Assembly: GCF_025370775.1 (NCBI RefSeq)
Contig: NZ_JAMXEX010000007.1
Location: 172,191 to 236,190, forward strand
Length of the DNA: 64,000 nt
Reading direction: 5' to 3'
From: Ancylothrix sp. D3o
GTDB lineage: Bacteria; Cyanobacteriota; Cyanobacteriia; Cyanobacteriales; Oscillatoriaceae
Shown here: positions 23,410 through 32,834 of the stretch, one piece after another
How the letters are laid out: the number at the start of each line of letters is the position of its first letter
How positions within the stretch are numbered: the stretch's first letter is position 1
Notes under the pieces: generated by a model
The model's database searches: none
Told to the model about the DNA's origin: nothing
The model's input: only the letters and a program-made list of their open reading frames with translations
Translations under genes and position numbers: made by a program

Positions 23410-24264
23410 TTAGCTGCCAACTTCCAAGATCATGCCTTCATGGGCGACAACTGCGTTAGGACACGCGCCTCGGAGTTGTTCTGTGAGGCGATCTAAAAAG
23501 TCGTCGCTGTGGGTGGGTTCGTGGTGGAAGACGACAAAACGCTTGACACCGGCCACTTTGGAAATTCTTAAGCCTTCTTGCCAGGTGGAATGCCCCCAAC
23601 CGACTTTAGGTGATTTGGGGTTATGGTATTCTTCATCAGTGTACATGGCATCATAAATTAACAAGTCGGCGTTCTGAGCTAAATGCAGCACGCTTTCATC
23701 AATGCGATCTGGAAAATGTTCGGTGTCTGTACAGTAAAAAACCGAACGCCCTTGCCAGGAAACGCGATAACCCATTGCGTTGTTTGGATGGTTGAGGTGG
23801 CCGGTTTCAATGGTGATGTCGTCGAGTTGAAAAACATCGCCGGGGATGAGTTCATAAAATTTCATCTCTGCTTGCATACCGGCAATGGGGATGGGAGAGT
23901 TGGGGTGTAGTACACGGTCGATAAAATGCTGTTTCATGGACTCAGCATCCGGGGGGACTGCGCCGTGTATGTGAAAGCAGTTACCTTCGATAAAGGCGGG
24001 GGTGAAAAAGGGAAAGCCTTGGATGTGATCCCAATGGTAATGGGTGAAAAACATATAGGCTTCGGTGGGCATATCTTTAAGCAGATGTTGCCCCAAGCGT
24101 TGGAGGCCGGTGCCACCGTCAAAAATTAGGCGTTTATCCCCTATTCGCATTTCAATACAGGAGGTATTACCGCCGTAGCGAACGGTGTCTTTTCCTGGGG
24201 ATGGCACGCTACCTCTGACTCCCCAGAACTGTACGACAAATGAGGATGAAGAATTGTTAGTCAT
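23410..24264 (-). CDS. Metallo-beta-lactamase-fold hydrolase
   Basis: The 284-residue product has the N-terminal motif FWGVRGSVPSPG, then RYGGNTSC, and the metal-binding THYHWDH at residues 74-80 (HxHxDH). A further ligand site is YCTDTEH, and FHHEP lies near the C-terminus. This combination marks the cytosolic MBL-fold hydrolases related to PhnP and tRNase Z-like enzymes. The substrate is unknown. The gene stands alone, with 718 bases before aroC upstream and 518 bases to the giant gene downstream. Confidence 0.9.
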   Translation of the reverse strand: MTNNSSSSFVVQFWGVRGSVPSPGKDTVRYGGNTSCIEMRIGDKRLIFDGGTGLQRLGQHLLKDMPTEAYMFFTHYHWDHIQGFPFFTPAFIEGNCFHIHGAVPPDAESMKQHFIDRVLHPNSPIPIAGMQAEMKFYELIPGDVFQLDDITIETGHLNHPNNAMGYRVSWQGRSVFYCTDTEHFPDRIDESVLHLAQNADLLIYDAMYTDEEYHNPKSPKVGWGHSTWQEGLRISKVAGVKRFVVFHHEPTHSDDFLDRLTEQLRGACPNAVVAHEGMILEVGS

Positions 24265-24725
24265 GTTTTATTAAATAGGTTCAGATCAGGGCGAGAATAC
24301 AAGGGCATCGCTTTTTTTAGGGCGATGGACTATGCTGCGGGTTGACCAATAATAATATCGCTCTGCCAAGCAGCCTTAAGGAGCGTTTTTTTTAAGGTAT
24401 CCTATGCTTTGTCCAACGTCATTAGCTTTTTGAGTGGGTAAAGATGTTGGGTAACATTTACAATTTTGGTTCATAAATTACCCTTTGGTAAGGAAAGTGT
24501 GGTTTTTTTTAGCCGGATAGGCTGTGATTTTGTTTTTTGTGTGTAGAGGGTGCGGCATTTTTACTTACAACAATTTTGGTTAAGCAGGAGGAAAATTTTG
24601 CTTTTTTTGAGGGCCGGTGTTACTCTTAGCTCTGATTGAGGGTGAAGTTTTGCTCCCGGCTGTCTTCTCTGGGTTGAGTCTGAGAATTACATGGCACCCT
24701 TTTTAAGAATTGGAAACTGACAACA

Positions 24726-24776
24726 ATTTTTTAACGTCAAGGAGGTTATGTTTGTGACCGACCTTTGTTAAAAAAT
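24726..24776. other. AT-rich hairpin enclosing an AAGGAGG sequence
   Basis: ATTTTTTAAC (24726-24735) pairs perfectly with GTTAAAAAAT (24767-24776). The 31-base interior contains AAGGAGG and a five-codon reading frame starting with GTG. On the minus strand it could serve as an atypical aroC terminator. Confidence 0.4.
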
Positions 24777-24884
24777 ATTGCAGCCATAATTATTTTTACG
24801 GTTGCTGAGTGACTCCGGTTAATCAATCTTAGTAATTAGCCGGTAAGGAATGTCAGTTTTGGATAGATCTATTCCTATAAGCCG

Positions 24885-24981
24885 GCGCTAAAGCACTACA
24901 CACAAGAGCGCTAAAGCACTACACACAAGAGCGCTAAAGCACTACACACAAGAGCGCTAAAGCACTACACACAAGAGCGCT
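24885..24981. repeat. Four perfect 23-bp tandem repeats next to aroC
   Basis: Four identical 23-bp copies start at 24885, 24908, 24931 and 24954, with a five-base partial fifth copy. Each unit begins GCGCTAAAGC and ends CACACAAGA, and each junction makes the palindrome AGCGCT. The array ends one base before the aroC stop codon. Confidence 0.95.
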
Positions 24982-24982
24982 A

Positions 24983-26077
24983 CTACATACCGAGGAGTTT
25001 ACATTGACCCTGATGGCGCAAAAGGTGATCGCACAGCACTAAGGCAACCATTGCTTCTACCATAGGCACTGCTCTAGGTAAGACGCAAGGATCGTGCCGG
25101 CCTTTAGCTGCTAGTATAGTCTCTTCTCCGCCACTCGTCACTGTTCGCTGTTCTTTGCGAATGGTTGCGGTTGGTTTGAAGGCGGTTCGGATAATAATAT
25201 TTTCTCCGTTTGAGATGCCACCTTGCACGCCTCCAGAACGATTTGTGACAGTACGAATTTCGCCTTTTTCGTCGGTATAAAATTCGTCGTTGTGTTCGAT
25301 TCCCGATAGCAGGGTGCCGGCAAATCCTGAGCCGATTTCAAAGCCTTTGCTGGCCGGTAAGGACATAACTGCTTTTGCTAAATCTGCTTCAAGTTTATCA
25401 AATACCGGCTCTCCTAATCCTTTGGGTACGTTTCTCGCCACGCACTCTACAATTCCGCCGATTGAATTGCCGTCATCTCTGATTTTTTCTATTAGTTCAA
25501 TCATGCGTTCGGCTGCTTGGGCATCGGGACAGCGAACAATGTTGCTTTCGACTTGTTCGAGGGTTACTGTGTTGGGATCTATTTCACTTTCTAAATCTTT
25601 AATTTTTTTAACATAAGCAATAATTTCAACGCCGGCAACTTGTTTAAGTATTTTTTTGGCTATCGCACCGGCTGCTACTCTTCCTATTGTTTCCCTTGCT
25701 GAAGATCGCCCCCCTCCTTGCCAATTGCGAATTCCATATTTTGCATCATAAGTAGCGTCGGCATGGGAAGGTCGATAAGTTGTTGCCATTTGATCATAAT
25801 CTTGGGGCCGAGTATCTTGATTTTTTACTAAAATTGTGATAGGCGTTCCCAAAGTTTTGCCCTGAAAAACACCGGACAAAATTTCGCAAGTATCGCTTTC
25901 TTTACGGGGGGTTGTAATTTTGCTTTGTCCGGGGCGACGACGGTCTAGTTCTACTTGTATTTCTTCTAAGGAAATTTCTAGTTGCGGTGGACACCCATCT
26001 ATAACGACTCCGACTGCTCCACCGTGCGATTCTCCAAAGGTGCTAATACGAAACAAATGACCGAATATATTTCCCAT
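24983..26077 (-). CDS. aroC: Chorismate synthase
   Basis: The 364-residue product catalyses the last shikimate-pathway step, converting EPSP to chorismate with reduced FMN. It carries the three family signatures: GESHGGAVG near residue 15, [15 protein letters not shown] near 120, and [17 protein letters not shown] near the C-terminus. Length and start ([12 protein letters not shown]) are normal. The gene is followed immediately by a 23-bp tandem array and preceded by a 7-bp repeat cluster that separates it from crtD. Confidence 0.98.
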   Translation of the reverse strand: MGNIFGHLFRISTFGESHGGAVGVVIDGCPPQLEISLEEIQVELDRRRPGQSKITTPRKESDTCEILSGVFQGKTLGTPITILVKNQDTRPQDYDQMATTYRPSHADATYDAKYGIRNWQGGGRSSARETIGRVAAGAIAKKILKQVAGVEIIAYVKKIKDLESEIDPNTVTLEQVESNIVRCPDAQAAERMIELIEKIRDDGNSIGGIVECVARNVPKGLGEPVFDKLEADLAKAVMSLPASKGFEIGSGFAGTLLSGIEHNDEFYTDEKGEIRTVTNRSGGVQGGISNGENIIIRTAFKPTATIRKEQRTVTSGGEETILAAKGRHDPCVLPRAVPMVEAMVALVLCDHLLRHQGQCKLLGM

Positions 26078-26121
26078 AAGATTTTAACAAGTGGTAGGGC
26101 GATTTGTATCTTATCACTGTT

Positions 26122-26202
26122 TTGTCATTGGTCATTGGTCAAAGGACTATCGCATCTGGGACGGATGCGCCACTAATGACAAATGACAAATGACAAATGA
26201 CC
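26122..26202. repeat. Opposed 7-bp tandem repeats between crtD and aroC
   Basis: GTCATTG units at 26122-26140 and the reverse-complement family GACAAAT at 26174-26202 face each other around a CGCATC/GATGCG stem. The block lies directly after the crtD stop. Confidence 0.75.
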
Positions 26203-26203
26203 C

Positions 26204-27766
26204 TTAACGATTTTCTATTTGACGAACTGCTGTTAAAGCTGAATAAGAAACACCGGCAGTGCCTTCACCTGGGTGGGTAGAATCTCCTACTAACCAGAGA
26301 TTTTTTAAGGGTGTTCTTGTGGCTATTCCAAAGGGGCCAAAGGTAGGAATTCTTTGCCCAACTCCGCCAACAATTCCTCTTTCGCGGCCTGTATAATTCT
26401 CAAAGGTTCGGGGGGTGGCGGCTTCTTGATAGACTATTGTTTCTGGGGTTAAATTGAAGTAAGAACTGAGCCGGTTTATGGCTTGTTTGGTGTAGTTTTC
26501 TTTGAGGTGTTGATAATTTTGGGAGTTATACCAACGGCGGGTATCGGTGAATGTTGAAGCGGTGATGGTAGCATAACCGGCCGGTGCGCGTCCATCCCCC
26601 GGTTTACTGACAGAAACAAATAGGGAATTATTTTCGCCAATTTCTCCCTTATAGTCGTAGAAAAATTGCAGGTGCGGCGGACAACCGGCAGGAATTGCTG
26701 TTTCTTTTACGCCTAAATAAACGACAAATGCGCCGGAAGGAGAATCTAATTTATCGACGCGATAACGATAGGCAGGTAGTCCTCCTAAGCCAAAAATTGC
26801 TGCTAAATTTGATAAAGGGGATGGGGATAAATTTGAGAGCGGTTCGGAGCCTATTAATTTTACTAAGTTTTGCACCGGCACATTCGCTACGACAATTTCT
26901 GCCGGTTGGGTGAAAACTTCTTTGGTTTTTTGATTTTCTACCACGACACCAGAAACTATGCCATCTTTGACAATAATTTCTTTGACGGTGTGGCGCATGA
27001 ATAATTTGCCGTTATATTTTTCTAGGGCTTCCACAAGCCGGTCACTTAAAACCTGCATACTGCCTTGAAGATGATATAAACCTTGGGGAGATTGGGAAAC
27101 GGCTAAAGCAGTGGCGGCATAAAGTAAGGCGGTTTCTTCGCTATCTACTTGGGAATAAAGTTTGAGTTGTAAATCTAAAAAAGTTTTCAGTCTTAAGTTA
27201 TCTGCTAAACCCAAAAAACGGAGGGCATCTGCAACTGTCCAAAGGGTGAAAGGAACGGTGATTAAAGTATCGGGACGTAGGGCTTGAATTAATTGCCAAA
27301 TATCCCAAAAATTGCGGGGAGGTAAGACAGGATCGCGGCTTTGGAATGCCCAACTAGCTTGAAATAAGATTTTAAATAATTGCCAGAATTTTTCACTACC
27401 CGGAAATTGTTTTTCTCGTTCGGCTTGCCATTTTTTGGGGTCTCGCCAAACGCTGATGGGTTCGGTTTCGCCGGGGAGAAATACGGCACAGGCGGGGTCG
27501 CAAAAGGTGGCGGGGGGGATTTCGATGTCGAGTTCTGAGAAGATACGATGATGGATGCCTCCGGGTTCTAAACCGGCAACTTGGGTGGCACCAACGTCGA
27601 AGGTGAAATTTTTGCGCTTGAAGGTGGAGGCGCAACCACCGGGGACAATGGCAAGATCGTAGACGGTGACGGGATAGCCACGTTTGGCCAGAAGGGCGGC
27701 GGTGGTTAGTCCGCCTATACCGGCTCCGATGACTACGGTGGCTGCATTTCCTTGGGGGTGGGACAT
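26204..27766 (-). CDS. crtD: Carotenoid 3,4-desaturase (CrtD family)
   Basis: The 520-residue flavoprotein begins with a dinucleotide-binding fold (VVIGAGIGGLTTAALLAKRG) and continues VPGGCASTFKRKNFTFDVGA, the signature of carotenoid desaturases and isomerases. The C-terminal FAD segment is NLWLVGDSTHPGEGTAGVSYS. The sequence closely fits the cyanobacterial CrtD group, which introduces the C-3',4' double bond in myxoxanthophyll synthesis. The frame runs further upstream, but the ATG at 27766 gives the family N-terminus (MSHPQGNA) and is preferred over one at 27961. It is divergent from the M16 peptidase gene. Confidence 0.88.
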   Translation of the reverse strand: MSHPQGNAATVVIGAGIGGLTTAALLAKRGYPVTVYDLAIVPGGCASTFKRKNFTFDVGATQVAGLEPGGIHHRIFSELDIEIPPATFCDPACAVFLPGETEPISVWRDPKKWQAEREKQFPGSEKFWQLFKILFQASWAFQSRDPVLPPRNFWDIWQLIQALRPDTLITVPFTLWTVADALRFLGLADNLRLKTFLDLQLKLYSQVDSEETALLYAATALAVSQSPQGLYHLQGSMQVLSDRLVEALEKYNGKLFMRHTVKEIIVKDGIVSGVVVENQKTKEVFTQPAEIVVANVPVQNLVKLIGSEPLSNLSPSPLSNLAAIFGLGGLPAYRYRVDKLDSPSGAFVVYLGVKETAIPAGCPPHLQFFYDYKGEIGENNSLFVSVSKPGDGRAPAGYATITASTFTDTRRWYNSQNYQHLKENYTKQAINRLSSYFNLTPETIVYQEAATPRTFENYTGRERGIVGGVGQRIPTFGPFGIATRTPLKNLWLVGDSTHPGEGTAGVSYSALTAVRQIENR

Positions 27767-27948
27767 AAAAATTTTTACATTTCGTAATGTTCTGTTTTTT
27801 AGTTTGACGGTTTTATACGGTTTGGAGCAAGTTGAGCAGCCAAGAAAAAATGGGGCTTGCTCACCTTTTGGGTAAATAATTATTAAGATATGGAAATAAT
27901 GACCGAAATTTTGTCCATACCAGTAAAAGAGTCTCTTCAGTTCCTTAC

Positions 27949-29274
27949 ATGACATCAACACTACGGAAGTCTTCGTTTTTTAGTTTATCGCCCGAACAGC
28001 AGCTTTATGAGCGGCTGAATTTTCCACAATTTAGGCGCCTCGCTTCTGGTTTAACGATTATTGCTGAGCAGTTGCCGGTGGAAGCGGTTAATCTGAGTTT
28101 GTGGGTGAATGTGGGTTCGGCTGTTGAGTCGGATGAGATTAATGGCATGGCTCATTTTTTGGAACACATGATTTTTAAGGGGACTGAGCGACTTGCTGCG
28201 GGTGAGTTTGAGCGTCGAATTGAGGAAAGGGGTGCGGTGACTAATGCGGCGACTTCGCAGGATTATACGCATTTTTATTTGACTTCGGCTCCCCAGGATT
28301 TTGCGCTTTTGGCTCCTTTACAATTTGATGTGGTTTTTAATCCGAAAATTCCTGATCAGGCGTTTGAACGGGAACGTGGTGTGGTGTTGGAGGAAATTCG
28401 CCGTTCGCAGGATAATCCTCGACGTCGGACTTTTTACCGGTCTATGGAATTGGCGTTTGATGTGTTGCCTTATCGGCGTCCGGTTTTGGGGCCGGCTGAG
28501 GTTATTGAAAATTTAATTCCTCAACAAATGCGGGATTTTCATCAGCGTTTTTATGTGCCTTCTAATATTACGGCGGTGGCGGTTGGGAATTTGCCGGTTG
28601 AGGAGTTGTTAGAAATTGTTGAGGAGAGTTTCACTCAGGTTTGGCAACAAAAAGAAGCTTCAGAAGTGGTTGAGCCGGTGGGGAATGGTTATTCGCCTGA
28701 GCCGGCTTTTGAGGAGATTGTTCGCCGCGAGTATGTGGATGAAAGTTTGCAACAGGCGCGGTTAGTTATGGTTTGGCGGGTGTCGGGTATTGCTGAGTTG
28801 GAACAAACTTATGCGCTGGATGTGTTGGCAAATATTTTGTCTGGGGGACGGACTTCTCGTTTGGTTCAAGATTTAAGGGAAAAGCGGGGTTTGGTTTCTC
28901 AAGTTGGTGTCAGTAATATGACACACCGGCACCAAGGAACTTTTTATATTTCGGCGCAACTTAGCAACGAAAATTTGCCAATTGTTGAGGAGGCAATTGT
29001 TGAACATATCCGCGAAATGCAGGAGGGTTTTGTGACTGAGGCGGAAATTGCTCGTGTGCGAACTCAGGTGGCAAATCGTTTTGTTTTTGGCAATGAGGCT
29101 CCTTCTGATCGGGCGGGTTTGTATGGTTATTATCAGTCGATGATGAATGATTTGGGGCCGGCTTTGAATTATCCGGCGCGTATTCAAGCGTTGGATGCTA
29201 TTGATTTGCAAGAAGCTGCAAGGCGTTTTTTATCTCCAACGGCTTATGGTGTTTTAATCATTCGTCCGAAATAG
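27949..29274 (+). CDS. M16 family zinc metallopeptidase
   Basis: The 441-residue product has the inverted zinc motif HFLEH at residues 69-73 (HxxEH), with a distal acidic ligand expected in VVLEEIRR, about 80 residues on. The N-terminal catalytic half is followed by the inactive-like C-terminal M16 half (LSGGRTSRLVQDLREKRGL). It resembles bacterial processing-peptidase-like proteins of the insulinase superfamily. It is divergent from crtD, and a 16-bp perfect hairpin follows its stop. Confidence 0.93.
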   Translation: MTSTLRKSSFFSLSPEQQLYERLNFPQFRRLASGLTIIAEQLPVEAVNLSLWVNVGSAVESDEINGMAHFLEHMIFKGTERLAAGEFERRIEERGAVTNAATSQDYTHFYLTSAPQDFALLAPLQFDVVFNPKIPDQAFERERGVVLEEIRRSQDNPRRRTFYRSMELAFDVLPYRRPVLGPAEVIENLIPQQMRDFHQRFYVPSNITAVAVGNLPVEELLEIVEESFTQVWQQKEASEVVEPVGNGYSPEPAFEEIVRREYVDESLQQARLVMVWRVSGIAELEQTYALDVLANILSGGRTSRLVQDLREKRGLVSQVGVSNMTHRHQGTFYISAQLSNENLPIVEEAIVEHIREMQEGFVTEAEIARVRTQVANRFVFGNEAPSDRAGLYGYYQSMMNDLGPALNYPARIQALDAIDLQEAARRFLSPTAYGVLIIRPK

Positions 29275-29280
29275 ATAAAT

Positions 29281-29324
29281 TGATAATTGATAATTGGAAG
29301 TTGGAAATCAATTATCAATTATCA
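29281..29324. terminator. 16-bp perfect inverted repeat between convergent genes
   Basis: TGATAATTGATAATTG (29281-29296) and CAATTATCAATTATCA (29309-29324) are perfect reverse complements with a 12-base loop. It lies between the M16 and WD40 gene ends. It is AT-rich without a clear T-run, so termination is plausible but not proven. Confidence 0.55.
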
Positions 29325-29333
29325 CTTGAGAAA

Positions 29334-30323
29334 TTACGGCATTTGCCAAATTTTTACGGTGTTGTCGTTGCCGGCGGAGGCGAGGGTTTTGCCGTCGGGG
29401 CTGAAGGTGACGTTAAAGACGCTTTTTGTGTGCCCTCTTAGGGTTCGGATGGCTCTGCCGTTTTGGGTGTTCCAGAGTCGGACGGTTTGATCGTCACCGG
29501 CTGAGGCGAGGATGCGTCCGTTGGGGCTGATGGCGACGGCGTGGACGGGAAAGCCGTGTCCGGTTAGGGTGTTGAGGAGTGTGCCGGTTTTGGGGTTCCA
29601 GAGTTTGATGGTTTTGTCGAAGCTGGCGGAGGCGAGCCGGTTTCCGTCGGGGGTGAAGGTGAGAGAGCTTATCCAGTCTGTGTGGCCGGTGAGGGTTTCG
29701 CGGAGTTGGCCGGTGTTGATGTCCCAGAGTTTGATGGTGCGGTCGAGGCTGCCAGAGGCGAGGGTTTGGCCGTCGGGGCTGAAGGTGATGGCGTTTACTC
29801 CGTCTGTGTGGCCGGTGAGGGTGCGGATATAGCCGCCGGTTTGGAGGTTCCAAAGGATGATGCTGTTGTCCCAACTGCCGGTGGCGGCTATTTGGCCGTT
29901 GGGACTGATGGCGACGCTTTCGACGCGGGCGGTGTGGTTATATAGGGTGTAGCGGAGTTGGCCGGTTTTGAGGTTCCAAATGTTGGCGGTGTTGTCTTTG
30001 CTACCAGAGATGAGGGTTTCTCCGTCGGGGGAGATGGCGAGAGCGGTGATGTCGTCTAGGTGGACTGTAAGGGTGTAGCGGAGTTCGCCGGTGTTTGGGT
30101 TCCAGAGTTTGATTTTGTCGTCGATGCTGCCGGTGGCTAGGGTTTGGCCGTCTGGACTGTAGGCAAGGCCAAATATGGCGAAGTTGCTGTCTAAGCTACG
30201 GACTATGAGGTTATTTTGGGCGATTTTTTGGGGGGTGGCGGTTATGGGTTTGCTTAGTACGACTGCTGTACAGGCTGTCAGGGCTAAGGATATTAAGGTT
30301 TTTTGTAGCCGGTTTGGAGTCAT
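29334..30323 (-). CDS. Exported WD40 seven-bladed beta-propeller protein
   Basis: The 329-residue product starts with a signal sequence (LISLALTACTAVVLS). LTAC at residues 15-18 could be a lipobox, so it may be a lipoprotein. Seven WD repeats follow, each with a SPDG/SPNG turn, a GS or AS step and an IKLW-type end, making one complete propeller. WD40 propellers are protein-binding scaffolds. No catalytic domain is fused, and the partner is unknown. Confidence 0.92.
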   Translation of the reverse strand: MTPNRLQKTLISLALTACTAVVLSKPITATPQKIAQNNLIVRSLDSNFAIFGLAYSPDGQTLATGSIDDKIKLWNPNTGELRYTLTVHLDDITALAISPDGETLISGSKDNTANIWNLKTGQLRYTLYNHTARVESVAISPNGQIAATGSWDNSIILWNLQTGGYIRTLTGHTDGVNAITFSPDGQTLASGSLDRTIKLWDINTGQLRETLTGHTDWISSLTFTPDGNRLASASFDKTIKLWNPKTGTLLNTLTGHGFPVHAVAISPNGRILASAGDDQTVRLWNTQNGRAIRTLRGHTKSVFNVTFSPDGKTLASAGNDNTVKIWQMP

Positions 30324-30330
30324 GGTGCGG

Positions 30331-30360
30331 TTTTAGGTTTTAGATTTTAGATTTTAGATT
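30331..30360. repeat. TTTTAGA 7-bp tandem repeat
   Basis: Four units (TTTTAGG, then three TTTTAGA) lie just upstream of the WD40 gene start, a further heptamer family in this window. Confidence 0.8.
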
Positions 30361-30514
30361 GTAAATGTTTGCTGGCTGGGTTGTTTCAGGAAAATTTCTC
30401 GTATTTTAGGTGAAAGTTGTGTGTTTTGATAGCTTTATGTTTGAAAATAGGGAAATATTTTAAAATATTGGGCGATTGTGTGGGGTGAGGTGTTGATGAT
30501 AGGTGGTTGAGTTG

Positions 30515-30547
30515 AAAAACCCGATTTTTTCAATAAACCGGGTTTAT
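30515..30547 (-). terminator. Terminator of the GerMN gene
   Basis: On the minus strand AAACCCG and CGGGTTT form a stem followed by TTTTTC, ten bases past the stop of the 30557-31105 gene. Confidence 0.65.
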
Positions 30548-30556
30548 TTGAGGGGG

Positions 30557-31105
30557 CTATTGAGGTTTTTTCAAACAAAAGTTTTCTCCGCTCATGTCTC
30601 CTAAACAGTCGCCTTTGTGGGTAGTAATTATGGTTGATTTTACCGTAGGGAATTGTTTAAGGGTGGCTTCGATTGAGCTTTTCATGCGTGCATCATCGCC
30701 TATTCCTGCTGAAAGAACTGGGCGACAAAATTTTAAACGAGCGACTCCTTGGATAATAGAAATTGTAAAGTCTTTGCCACAGTTTGAGTTGCCTTGGAGT
30801 TTAAGCGGGGCGATTAATCCTTTGCTTTTTTCGCTGCTATTGGGGCCGGCAATTAGTTGCTGGATGGCAAATTCTGCTACGCTTCTGCTGGTGGTTGTTC
30901 GCCACACCGGCTCGACGTAATTAAGGTTGTTATTGCTGTTGGGTAGTTTTGGGAAAAAGACTTTGACTTTGGCTTGACTTTGACTAATTTTTTGGGGCGG
31001 GTTTAGGGGGGATGTGGTGCCGGCTTGGATGGGGTAGGTGTTGACAAGGCTAAGGAAAGTAATTAAGCCAAGTCCAAATACATTTGAGTTCAAAAATTTA
31101 GGCAT
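30557..31105 (-). CDS. Exported GerMN-domain protein
   Basis: The 182-residue product has an N-terminal signal peptide or anchor (LGLITFLSLVNTYPIQA). One GerMN-type domain spans roughly residues 47-165: KVFFPK, VEPVWRTTTSRSVAEFAIQQLIAGP, then ARLKFCRPV and a KSTIITTHKGDC end. Cysteines near both ends may form disulphides in the periplasm. GerMN domains occur in spore germination and cell-envelope proteins. The role in cyanobacteria is not known. Confidence 0.8.
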   Translation of the reverse strand: MPKFLNSNVFGLGLITFLSLVNTYPIQAGTTSPLNPPQKISQSQAKVKVFFPKLPNSNNNLNYVEPVWRTTTSRSVAEFAIQQLIAGPNSSEKSKGLIAPLKLQGNSNCGKDFTISIIQGVARLKFCRPVLSAGIGDDARMKSSIEATLKQFPTVKSTIITTHKGDCLGDMSGENFCLKKPQ

Positions 31106-31263
31106 AAAAAGTAATGCTGTTGCTTGAAAGTTGGATATTTTTAAGATAAAATATCAGAAACGGAAAGGTTGACCTAGTGTGCCAGTTTGGCAATTGAACG
31201 CGAAAGTCGGTTTAACAGATTTTTTTAAATTGTGTGGTTTTGAAGTAAAAATGAGGAGTAAAA

Positions 31264-32772
31264 ATGGTTTCTGATTTGAAAAAACGGGTGGTGGTGGTGG
31301 GGGCCGGTTGGGCTGGCTTGGGTGCTAGTTATCATTTGGCAAAGCAAGGTTATGATGTGACACTTTTGGAAGCCGGTGCTTATCCGGGGGGGTTGGTGGC
31401 GGGGTGGAAAACTGCGGGGGGTCGTTCGGTTGAGGCCGGCATTCATGGGTTTTGGTATCCATATAATAATATTTTTTCTTTGGTGGATGAATTAGGTTTA
31501 AAACCGTTTACTCCTTGGACAAAATCAGCCCAATATTCACCGGCCGGTTTGGAGGTAGAATCGCCTATTTTTCAAAATGAACCGCGTTTGCCAACACCGT
31601 TAGGAACGTTTATTTATACGCAGTTTAAACGTTTGCCTTTAGTTGATCGGCTTTCGGCTTTGCCGTTGCTTTATGCGGTGATTGATTTTGATAATTCTGA
31701 TGAAGCTTGGCGCCGGTATGATGGGGTGACGGCACGGGAGTTGTTTAAGCAATTTGGGGTTTCGGCAAGGCTTTATAAGGAGTCTTTTGAGCCGATGTTA
31801 TTGGTGGGTTTATTTGCGCCTGGTGAGCAATGTTCGGCGGCGGCGGCGTTGGGAATGTTGTATTATTTTATTTTGGCTCATCAGCCGGATTTTGATGTGG
31901 TTTGGTGCCGGGGTACGGTAGGGGAAAAAATCTTTCGTCCTTGGTGCGAGAAAATTGAAAAAGCGGGGGGTAAAATTCTTACAAACCGCAGGGTTAGTGA
32001 TGTGAATGTGGATGAGTTTGGAAAGGTGACGGGGGTGGTTTGTGGAAATGAGATTTTTGAGGCGGATGCGGTGATTTTTGGGGTGGGAATAACTGCTTTG
32101 AAAAAAATTGTGGGGGAAAGTCGGACTTTACAAAGTCGCCGAGAATTTCAGAATGTTAATAATTTAAGGGGAATTGATGTATTAGCTACACGGCTTTGGT
32201 TTGACCGCAAAATTGATGTGCCGCGTGCTTCTAATGCTTGTTTTGGGTTTGATAATACGACTGGTTGGACGTTTTTTGATTTGAATGCTTTACATGATGA
32301 ATTTAAAGAGGAAAGGGGGACGGTTATTGAGGCTGATTTTTATCATGCTAACCAGTTGATGCCGTTAAGTGATGAGGAGGTTGTGAGGCGAGTACAGGGT
32401 TATTTAAAGACTTGTGTGCCGCAGTTTGGAGAGGCGAAGGTGGTGGATAGTAGTGTGATTCGTTTACGGCAAGCGGTGACGCATTTTTTCCCTGGAAGTT
32501 ATCAGGATATGTTAGGAGCGAGGACGAGTTTTAAAAATTTGTTTATGAGTGGAGATTGGGTTGTTACAAGGCATGGATCTTGGTCTCAAGAAAAGGCTTA
32601 TGTGACGGGTTTAGAGGCTGCTAATTTGGTGATTGAGCAATTTAAGATGGGAGAAAAGGCGAATATTATTCCTGTGGAGGCTGATGAGCCTCATGTGCAG
32701 ATGGCGCGGGGTATAAATAAGAGTTTGCGGGAGGTTAGTAAGGCGTTTTTGCCTGATTTTTGGTTGCCGTAG
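31264..32772 (+). CDS. FAD-dependent carotenoid/phytoene desaturase-like oxidoreductase
   Basis: The 502-residue flavoprotein starts with RVVVVGAGWAGLGASYHLA, then AGAYPGGLVAGWKTAGG, the dinucleotide-binding and PGG motifs of the amine oxidase/desaturase superfamily. The C-terminal FAD segment is KNLFMSGDWVVTRHGSWSQEKAYVTG. It is closer to zeta-carotene desaturase and hydroxysqualene-dehydroxylase-type proteins than to CrtD, but I cannot place it in one subfamily. An ATG after GAGGAG at 31254-31259 fixes the start. A strong hairpin follows. Confidence 0.8.
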   Translation: MVSDLKKRVVVVGAGWAGLGASYHLAKQGYDVTLLEAGAYPGGLVAGWKTAGGRSVEAGIHGFWYPYNNIFSLVDELGLKPFTPWTKSAQYSPAGLEVESPIFQNEPRLPTPLGTFIYTQFKRLPLVDRLSALPLLYAVIDFDNSDEAWRRYDGVTARELFKQFGVSARLYKESFEPMLLVGLFAPGEQCSAAAALGMLYYFILAHQPDFDVVWCRGTVGEKIFRPWCEKIEKAGGKILTNRRVSDVNVDEFGKVTGVVCGNEIFEADAVIFGVGITALKKIVGESRTLQSRREFQNVNNLRGIDVLATRLWFDRKIDVPRASNACFGFDNTTGWTFFDLNALHDEFKEERGTVIEADFYHANQLMPLSDEEVVRRVQGYLKTCVPQFGEAKVVDSSVIRLRQAVTHFFPGSYQDMLGARTSFKNLFMSGDWVVTRHGSWSQEKAYVTGLEAANLVIEQFKMGEKANIIPVEADEPHVQMARGINKSLREVSKAFLPDFWLP

Positions 32773-32780
32773 GTTGTCTA

Positions 32781-32820
32781 AGAAACTGGGTTTCTATTTG
32801 GGGCAAGAAACCCGGTTTCT
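32781..32820. terminator. Bidirectional terminator hairpin
   Basis: AGAAACTGGGTTTCT (32781-32795) and AGAAACCCGGTTTCT (32806-32820) pair over 15 positions with one G-U, between converging genes. Confidence 0.65.
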
Positions 32821-32834
32821 ATGTCTGTCACAGT

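Larger units (their letters stand above)
24265..24982. other. Long intergenic region between the MBL gene and aroC
   Basis: I find no gene. It contains the AT-rich hairpin at 24726-24776 and the 23-bp tandem repeat at 24885-24981. The remainder is T/G-rich on the plus strand without recognisable structure. Confidence 0.5.

Noticed and set aside
24885..24981. CRISPR array
   Set aside because: The repeats are head-to-tail with no spacers between and no cas genes nearby.
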